A stretch of DNA of 32,023 nucleotides from Tannerellaceae bacterium. GTDB lineage: Bacteria > Bacteroidota > Bacteroidia > Bacteroidales > Tannerellaceae. Each line of letters starts with the position of its first letter. The first letter of the stretch is position 1. Made by a program: the position numbers and the translations under genes. Under the pieces are notes generated by a model, which saw only the letters and a list, made by a program, of their open reading frames with translations, was not told the origin of the DNA and searched no databases. The stretch is from assembly GCA_021204405.1 (NCBI GenBank), contig JAJPZJ010000167.1:1-32023 (forward strand), read 5' to 3'. Of the stretch, positions 26,594 through 32,023 are shown piece by piece.

Positions 26594-27307
26594 TTATCTC
26601 AGGCAGTCTTTATAGAGAGCAATAGTTTTTTCCAGTCCGTAATAAAGGGCATCGCAGATCAATGCATGTCCGATAGAAACTTCTGCCAGCCAGGGTATCT
26701 GCTGGTGCAGGTAAGCCAGGTTTTCCAGGCTCAGGTCGTGTCCGGCATTTACCCCCAGTCCCAATGCCTTGGCATGTCGTGCAGCTTCAATAAAAGGAGC
26801 TGCTGCCTGCTCTTTTCCGGCAGGGTAAAAGGTTGCATAAGGTTCCGTATAGAGTTCCACCCGGTCTGTACCGGTTTTGGCAGCCCATTCCATATTCTGC
26901 AGGTCCGTACCCACAAATATAGACGTACGGATACCAGCGTTATTGTATATATCAACCAAATCTTTTAAGAGGTCAAAATTGGCTTTTGCATCCCAACCTG
27001 CATTGGAAGTAATTGCATCGGGTGCGTCCGGTACCAGTGTTACCTGGGTCGGTTTTACTTCAAGCACCAGCTTGGTAAAGCTGTCGGACGGATATCCTTC
27101 TATATTAAATTCTGTGCGGATCAGTAGTTTAAGTCCGTATACGTCACTATAACGTATATGGCGTTCGTCGGGTCGTGGGTGTACAGTGATACCTTCGGCA
27201 CCGTATGCCTCGCAGTCCTGTGCTATTTTCAGCACATCCGGAACATTCCCTCCACGCGCATTACGGATACTGGCCACTTTATTAATGTTAACACTTAATT
27301 TAGTCAT
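26594..27307 (-). CDS. pdxJ: Pyridoxine 5'-phosphate synthase
   Basis: This 237-residue TIM-barrel enzyme condenses 1-deoxyxylulose 5-phosphate with 3-amino-2-oxopropyl phosphate to PNP, the last ring-forming step of the DXP-dependent vitamin B6 pathway. The [15 protein letters not shown] start, [14 protein letters not shown] (catalytic residues) and [13 protein letters not shown] (phosphate-binding) motifs are all present, and the length is normal. It heads the minus-strand unit with exbB, and a -7 box at 27358-27365 precedes it. Confidence 0.96.
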   Translation of the reverse strand: MTKLSVNINKVASIRNARGGNVPDVLKIAQDCEAYGAEGITVHPRPDERHIRYSDVYGLKLLIRTEFNIEGYPSDSFTKLVLEVKPTQVTLVPDAPDAITSNAGWDAKANFDLLKDLVDIYNNAGIRTSIFVGTDLQNMEWAAKTGTDRVELYTEPYATFYPAGKEQAAAPFIEAARHAKALGLGVNAGHDLSLENLAYLHQQIPWLAEVSIGHALICDALYYGLEKTIALYKDCLR

Positions 27308-27335
27308 TGTTACTCGTTATATCTGTTCTTTACAT

Positions 27336-27343
27336 TACATTTG
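27336..27343 (+). promoter_or_regulatory. Candidate -7 box for the CBS-nadK operon
   Basis: TACATTTG matches TAnnTTTG, 48 bp before the ATG at 27392. It lies only 14 bp from the divergent pdxJ box, so the two promoters overlap. Confidence 0.42.
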
Positions 27344-27357
27344 CATAAACATAACGG

Positions 27358-27365
27358 CAAATTTA
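27358..27365 (-). promoter_or_regulatory. Candidate -7 box for pdxJ
   Basis: The minus strand reads TAAATTTG, 50 bp before the pdxJ ATG at 27307, matching TAnnTTTG. Confidence 0.42.
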
Positions 27366-27391
27366 GTAGTATTTAGTGAATATACAGAATA

Positions 27392-28051
27392 ATGTTGGCG
27401 AAAGATTTCATAACAAAAGAGCTTCCTGTGTTAAAAAGTTTTGACACAGTGGAGTACGCGCTGGGACTGATGGACGATTTCAAACTGAAACATTTGCCTT
27501 TATTGAAAGATGGAATTTACCAATGCCTTATCTCTGAAAAAGATCTGCATATGCGTATAGAACCAACGGACGAGATTGGTGAACCTGTTTTGTTTGCTCC
27601 CAGTATAAAAGATAACTCCCATTTGCATGAAGCAATGGCGTTACTTACCCGTTACCAGTTGAGTATATTGCCGGTTATTAATATAGATGGTGTATATCTG
27701 GGGGCAATTACCCGGGAAAAACTGGTGGATATCCTGACCGAATTCTGTTCGGCGGAAGCGATCGGTAGCCTTATTGTACTGGAATTACTGCCACAGGATT
27801 ACACATTAACAGATATTGCACGGATTATTGAATCAAACAATGCCCATGTGCTAAGCCTGCTTTCCCATATAGATGCGGCCAGCGGACGCTTACATCTGAT
27901 CATTAAAATAGACCTGGAGGATGCGTCGCCGGTAATCCGCAGTTTCGAACGTTTCAACTATACTGTCCTATACTATTTTATAGAACAGGGATTGGTTGAC
28001 GATGTGCTCCAGCAGCGGATGGATGAGTTATTGCATTATATAAATATTTGA
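27392..28051 (+). CDS. CBS-domain protein
   Basis: This 219-residue soluble protein has two CBS modules, about residues 1-60 (MLAKDFITKELPVLKSFDTV) and 70-125 (SIKDNSHLHEAMALLTRYQL, GAITREKLVDILTEF). The C-terminal part (about residues 135-205) resembles an ACT-like regulatory fold (LTDIARIIESNNAHVLSLLS). CBS pairs bind adenosyl nucleotides and act as energy sensors. The gene lies 16 bp before nadK, so a link with NAD(P) or adenylate sensing is possible but only inferred. Confidence 0.85.
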   Translation: MLAKDFITKELPVLKSFDTVEYALGLMDDFKLKHLPLLKDGIYQCLISEKDLHMRIEPTDEIGEPVLFAPSIKDNSHLHEAMALLTRYQLSILPVINIDGVYLGAITREKLVDILTEFCSAEAIGSLIVLELLPQDYTLTDIARIIESNNAHVLSLLSHIDAASGRLHLIIKIDLEDASPVIRSFERFNYTVLYYFIEQGLVDDVLQQRMDELLHYINI

Positions 28052-28067
28052 AAGAAAGGATGTAAGG

Positions 28068-28946
28068 ATGAGGGTCGGAATTTTTGGAAGCAGGCATCAG
28101 GAAGATAAACTGAATATAATCAAACGGTTGTTTGAGAAGTTACATGCATTGGAAGCAGGTATCTATGTAGATAAAAGTTTCTACGATTTCCTGACGGGAG
28201 AACTGAACTACCATCCTCCTGTTGCTGATTTGATCACCGGTGACCTGTATCAACTGGATGTCGTACTCAGTATAGGTGGCGACGGTACTTTCCTGCGTAC
28301 GGCCGCCTGGGTAAATGACCAGAATATCCCCATCCTGGGAGTGAATACCGGCCGCCTGGGATTTTTGGCCGATGTATCCAGTAACCAGATCGAAGATACA
28401 CTGGACGAGTTATTTAAGAATTATTACCGGGTAGAGGAGCGGTCGCTCTTACGGCTCCACACAGATGAACGGCTTTATAAAGGACATAATTATGCCCTTA
28501 ACGAAGTAACCATTTCCAAAAGGGATACCTCGTCTATGCTTACTATCCATACCTGGGTAGATGAAGAATACCTGACCTCGTACGAAGCCGATGGCCTTAT
28601 CATCTCAACCCCAACTGGCTCTACAGCTTATTCATTAAGTGTAAACGGACCGATACTGATTCCCCAAAGTAATAACATTATCCTCAGTCCGGTTGCTCCC
28701 CATTCGCTTAATGTACGTCCGTTGGTTATTCCGGATTCTGCCGTAATCAAACTGGAGGTCGAAAGCTGCAGTAAACATTTTCTGGTATCACTCGATGGCC
28801 GTTCTGAAGTCTTTCCTTTAGGACACCGGATCAGAGTAGACAAAGCTTCGTATACCACCAAAGTGATCAAACGCTATAACCATACTTTTTACCAGACCTT
28901 GCGTGATAAACTATCTTGGGGGACAGATCCAAGAATGAAAATGTAA
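28068..28946 (+). CDS. nadK: NAD kinase
   Basis: This 292-residue enzyme phosphorylates NAD to NADP in the cytoplasm. It has the GGDGTFLRTA motif (about residues 70-79), NTGRLGFLAD, NEVTISKRDTSS and TPTGSTAYSLSVNGPI. The length is normal. It is the second gene of the CBS-nadK operon. A 496-bp gap without a large gene follows before cas9; it contains the tracrRNA gene and a possible 20-codon frame. Confidence 0.96.
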   Translation: MRVGIFGSRHQEDKLNIIKRLFEKLHALEAGIYVDKSFYDFLTGELNYHPPVADLITGDLYQLDVVLSIGGDGTFLRTAAWVNDQNIPILGVNTGRLGFLADVSSNQIEDTLDELFKNYYRVEERSLLRLHTDERLYKGHNYALNEVTISKRDTSSMLTIHTWVDEEYLTSYEADGLIISTPTGSTAYSLSVNGPILIPQSNNIILSPVAPHSLNVRPLVIPDSAVIKLEVESCSKHFLVSLDGRSEVFPLGHRIRVDKASYTTKVIKRYNHTFYQTLRDKLSWGTDPRMKM

Positions 28947-29113
28947 AGATCGGTTCTTTTTTAACAGTAAATGTTTATTTAGAATAATCTTTTTTTATTG
29001 GTCGATTTAGTTTTAGCTTGTTTACAGTAAGAATTTTAATGGATGAAGAAAATTTCACCTATGGAATCAATGCATTTTATTTTATATTTAATGATGGTTT
29101 CTTGAATTTTGTT

Positions 29114-29121
29114 TAACTTTG
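29114..29121 (+). promoter_or_regulatory. Candidate -7 box before a 20-codon frame
   Basis: TAACTTTG matches TAnnTTTG and lies 28 bp before an ATG at 29150. It would start a plus-strand transcript aimed at the tracrRNA gene and cas9. Confidence 0.3.
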
Positions 29122-29149
29122 GTTTTGTTAACTCTTAAACATTATTGCT

Positions 29150-29212
29150 ATGTCAGAAAAAGAATTTTTCCATAAGGTTATTAGGGGATTTAATAATTTG
29201 TTTTGCGATTAG
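29150..29212 (+). CDS. Possible 20-residue small protein
   Basis: An ATG at 29150 opens a frame of 20 codons ending in TAG, with a peptide starting MSEKEFFHKVIRGF. A -7-like box stands 28 bp upstream. No family is recognised. It may be a leader peptide, a relic of a longer gene, or chance, and there is no sequence evidence of translation. Confidence 0.2.
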   Translation: MSEKEFFHKVIRGFNNLFCD

Positions 29213-29284
29213 TATTTAGCCTAATTTGTTTTGCTGAGCTGCCAATTAAGGGTAAAGTAAAAAAAGAGATACTCTATTCTTTTC

Positions 29285-29310
29285 AAAAAAAGAGCGAGTT
29301 ACCCCGCTCT
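29285..29310 (-). terminator. Terminator of the tracrRNA
   Basis: A 6-bp stem (AGAGCG/CGCTCT) around an 8-nt loop is followed by T7 on the minus strand. A weaker second hairpin with a T7 run lies at about 29257-29275. Confidence 0.8.
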
Positions 29311-29364
29311 GTCTGTTTTCACAACGGAATAATCCTTATTGTGATTTACTTTCAAATTTTAGTA
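29285..29364 (-). ncRNA. tracrRNA of a type II-C CRISPR-Cas system
   Basis: Read on the minus strand, the segment starts with an anti-repeat (ACTAAAATTTGAAAGTAAAT, then CACAAT) and continues with AAGGATTATTCCGTTGTG, the counterpart of the AAGGCTAGTCCGTTATC nexus region of other tracrRNAs. CACAA and TTGTG can pair around an inner GGA-TCC stem. It ends in a terminator, AGAGCG (29310-29305) with CGCTCT (29296-29291), followed by T7. A -7 box TATATTTG (29369-29376) gives a start near 29364 and an RNA of about 80 nt. The predicted CRISPR repeat should start close to GTTGTGATTTACTTTCAAA, which is like the repeats I recall for Bacteroides type II-C loci. The gene is divergent from cas9. Confidence 0.85.
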
Positions 29365-29368
29365 GCAG

Positions 29369-29376
29369 CAAATATA
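29369..29376 (-). promoter_or_regulatory. Candidate -7 box for the tracrRNA
   Basis: The minus strand reads TATATTTG, matching TAnnTTTG, just upstream of the anti-repeat. The segment 29377-29442 up to the cas9 ATG is AT-rich and shows no clear promoter for cas9. Confidence 0.5.
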
Positions 29377-29442
29377 AGCATTTATCCGATTAAATCTCTT
29401 TTTATTTGATAATTTTTATTCTTATAATTTAATTTCTTTCTA

Positions 29443-31936
29443 ATGAAAAACATTATAGGACTTGATCTCGGAACAAATAGTATAGGGTGGTCATTAATAG
29501 TAGCAGATGACGAAGGTAATCCGGTTAAAATACTAAAAGCCGGTAGTCGTATTATTCCTATGAGCCAGGATATTCTGGGGAATTTAATAGTGGGACGTCT
29601 GTTTCCCAAACGGCAGAACGAACAGGTTATCGCAGTATCCGTCGTTTGCGTGAACGGCATCTTTTAAGGCGTGAACGTTTACACAGGGTTCTACATAGGT
29701 TGGATTTTCTGCCCGCTCATTATGACCAATCTCTGGGATGGAATAAAGATGATAACCGCACCTATGGTAAATTTTTAGCAGATAATGAATCTAAACTTGT
29801 TTGGTATACCAATAAAGAGGGAAAAAGCTGTTTCTTTTTCATGGACTCGTTCCGGGAGATGATAGAGGATTTCCGCAGTCATCACCCTCATTTATTACTT
29901 CCTAGAAAAGACGGGAAGCTGCCTCTTATTCCTTATGATTGGACGATCTATTATTTACGAAAGAAAGGATTAACTGCCCCTTTGGCAAAAGAAGAAATAG
30001 CCTGGTTACTACTTCATTTTAATCAAAAGCGGGGGTATTATCAGTTACGTGGAGAAGATGAAGAGAAGTCCGGAAAACGAGAGGAGTATCAATTATTGAA
30101 AGTTGCACATGTTGAGAAAACAAAATCTGCCAAAAAAGGAGACGATGAGTACATAATTACTTTCGAAAATGGTTGGTCGCATGTGAAAAGATCCAAAACT
30201 CCACTTTTTGATTGGCAGGGAACAACCAAAGAGTACATCGTTACTACTTCATTAGGTCAGGACGGGCAACCTAAGAAAGATAAAGAAGGCAATATACAAC
30301 GGCTGTTTCGCATTCCTAAAGAGGATGACTGGACATTAATTAAAAAGAAAACAGAAATGGATGTCCGGAGAAAACAGAAATGGATGTCCGGACTAGCGGT
30401 AAAACAGTAGGTGCCTATATTTACGATACACTCCTTTCTCATCCTAATCAAAAAAATAAAAGGAGGATTGGTACGTACGATAGAACGTCACTTTTATAAA
30501 TCAGAATTGAGGCAGATAATTACTAAACAACAGGAATTTATTCCACAGTTCAGGGATAAAGAACTTTTAGCAGCCTGTATAGAAGAATTATATCCGAATA
30601 ATATTCCGCATCAACAGAATTTAAAGCAGAAAGGATTTGTGGAATTGTTTGTGGATGATATTATCTTTTATCAACGTCCTCTTAAAACACAAAAACATCT
30701 TATTTCTAATTGTCCATATGAATATCATACTTACCGGAAAGGAAAAGAGGAAAAAATAAAACCGTTAAAATGTATTCCTCGTTCCAATCCTTTGTTTCAG
30801 GAGTTTCGTCTTTGGCAATTTATTCATAACCTTCGTATCTATAAGCGGCAGGAATGGATAAATGGAAAATTACATACAGATGTAGATGTAACGGGCGAAT
30901 TTCTTCCCCTGGAAAAAAAGGAAGCCTTATTTGAATATCTGAATAATCTGGGAAGTATTAAACAGGATGGCTTATTAAAGAACTTTTGGAAGATAAAGAA
31001 AAATCCGGGTGAGGAGCATTTACCATATCGTTGGAATTATGTAGAAGATAAAAGCTATCCCTGTAATGAAACACGCTTTTTATTGGCCGGCAAATTAAAG
31101 AAATGCGGGATTGAAGTTGAATTCCTAACGCCGGAAATGGAAAACCGTTTATGGCATTTGCTCTATTCAGTAGAAGATCCGGATGAATTGAAGAAAGCAT
31201 TGAGTTCATTTGCTGCACTATTTCATTTGCCGGAACAGTTTGTGGAAGAGTTTGTGAAAGTTTCTTCATTCAAAAAAGAATACGGAAGCTATTCCGGAAA
31301 AGCTATTAAAAAACTCCTTACTATCATGCGTGTCGGAAAATACTGGCAGCAGGAAGAGATAGACCCCCATACATACTCTCGTATAGATAAGCTTATCACA
31401 GGTGAGGCAGACGAGACAATTAACATCCTTATCCGTGAACGGACAAGTAAATTTACTTCCATAGACCATTTTCAGGGATTGCCGGCATATTTAGCTTGTT
31501 ATATTGTATATGGACGCTGTTCAGAAAGTAGTGAGGTGATTAAATGGAATAGGCCAGAGGAGATGCAGCTATATATGGAAAGTGTTTTTAAACAAAACTG
31601 TCTCCGGAATCCGATTGTAGAACAGGTTGTACGTGAAACTATGCGTACCGTATACGATTTATGGAAGTTGTGTGGCCGGATAGATGAGATCCATCTGGAG
31701 TTGGGACGTGAAATGAAAAATCCAGCAGCTAAAAGAGCTGCTATTACCTCTTCTATTACTGAAAATGAAAATAGAAATCTGCGGATAAAAGCTCTCCTGA
31801 TGGAACTTAAAAGTGATGCTGCCATAGAAAATGTACGTCCTTTTTCTCCGGGCCAACAGGAAATTCTGAAAATATATGAAGAAGGAGCTTTGATGGCGGC
31901 TGGTGATATTCCTGAAGATATTTTTCGTATTACCCC
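29443..31936 (+). pseudogene. cas9: Type II-C Cas9, disrupted and cut off at the window end
   Basis: The frame from 29443 starts with RuvC-I, IGLDLGTNSIGWSLIV, with the catalytic Asp at residue 8. A missing base in TTT at 29583-29585 moves the frame; corrected, it continues FNSGTSVSQTAERTGYRSIR into the Arg-rich bridge helix (RRLRERHLLRRERLHRVLH). This frame runs to 30410, where a 23-bp tandem duplication (30346-30391) breaks it, and an extra A in the A7 run at 30450-30456 breaks it again. Correcting all three gives one open frame to about 31936, including RuvC-II with its Glu in IHLELGREMKNP (Glu codon 31698-31700). About 820 of an expected 1,400-plus residues are visible. HNH and RuvC-III are missing because the sequence turns to poly-G. 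It may be a true pseudogene or a poor consensus near a contig end. Confidence 0.9.
30346..30391 (+). repeat. Perfect 23-bp tandem duplication inside cas9
   Basis: Units 30346-30368 and 30369-30391 are identical and begin AGAAAACAGAAATGGATG. The second unit adds 23 bp, which shifts the frame and leads to a TAG at 30408-30410. Removing one unit restores KKKTEMDVRTSGKTVGAYIY. Confidence 0.93.
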
Positions 31937-32023
31937 GGGGGGGTGGGGGGGGGGGGGGGGGGGGGGGGGGGTCGGGGGGGGCGGGGGCGGGGGAGGCGGG
32001 GGGGGGGGGGGGGGGGGGGGGCG
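31937..32023. other. Low-complexity poly-G end, probable artefact
   Basis: The last 87 bases are G with a few T, C and A. Cas9 coding is lost abruptly at this point. It has the look of two-colour Illumina no-signal base calls assembled at a contig end, not of genomic sequence. Confidence 0.88.

Noticed and set aside
29339-29366. A single CRISPR repeat-like sequence on the plus strand (TTGTGATTTACTTTCAAA)
   Set aside because: Only one copy exists, and on the other strand it is the anti-repeat of a complete tracrRNA structure, so it is not an array.
29203-29409. 68-residue open frame on the plus strand before cas9
   Set aside because: It is antisense to the tracrRNA and its terminator, without an ATG-promoter arrangement or known similarity.
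31937-32023. G-quadruplex or phase-variable G tract
   Set aside because: The tract is too long and too pure, starts in mid-gene at the window end, and looks like no-signal base calls.

Overview
The window is a Bacteroidales chromosome segment, most like Tannerellaceae/Parabacteroides-type gut bacteria. This is inferred from a serine palmitoyltransferase of the Bacteroides sphingolipid type, an LpxC-FabZ fusion, a FloA/NfeD pair, Bacteroidetes-style -7 promoter boxes (TAnnTTTG) in front of many genes, the absence of obvious Shine-Dalgarno sites, and a Bacteroidetes-type II-C cas9. No rRNA, tRNA or insertion sequence was found.

Layout. 1-3.2 kb: spt (-) and a lipid/diacylglycerol kinase (+) diverge from one intergenic region, and a frameshifted trmN6 (-) converges on the kinase. 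3.2-5.7 kb: lon (+) with a strong terminator, then a long inverted-repeat element. 6.1-8.2 kb: a radical SAM/helix-hairpin-helix protein (frameshifted near its C terminus) and its usual partner of unknown function, probably a DNA repair or modification pair. 8.4-12.2 kb (-): operon TPR/propeller lipoprotein-like protein - NfeD - FloA - nucleoside phosphorylase. 12.4-13.1 kb: ttcA (+), then a second copy of the inverted-repeat element. 13.3-22.4 kb (-): a long housekeeping run, LysM glucosaminidase, purM, prfA, pyrF, lpxD, lpxC-fabZ, lpxA, a small acidic conserved protein and miaA. It covers lipid A synthesis, purine and pyrimidine synthesis, translation termination and tRNA modification. 22.5-24.6 kb: cdd (+), an EamA transporter (-) and a DJ-1/PfpI protein (-). 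24.6-27.3 kb (-): pdxJ, exbB, exbD and a TonB/TolA-like protein. 27.4-28.9 kb (+): a CBS-domain protein and nadK.

The right end (28.9-32.0 kb) is the accessory part. A type II-C cas9 starts at 29443, and a tracrRNA gene can be read on the opposite strand just upstream: an anti-repeat, a nexus-like hairpin and a terminator. As given, cas9 is broken by a one-base loss, a perfect 23-bp tandem duplication and a one-base gain in an A7 run. Correcting these three restores one continuous frame to 31.93 kb. There the sequence collapses into almost pure G (31937-32023), which looks like a sequencing or assembly artefact at a contig end, so the HNH half of Cas9, cas1, cas2 and the CRISPR array are not in view.

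Two cross-cutting patterns stand out. First, single-base frameshifts disrupt trmN6, the radical SAM gene and cas9. Second, there are three perfect head-to-tail duplications of 20-29 bp (8276, 14852, 30346). Either the consensus is imperfect, or the strain has a slippage/duplication-prone mutation spectrum.
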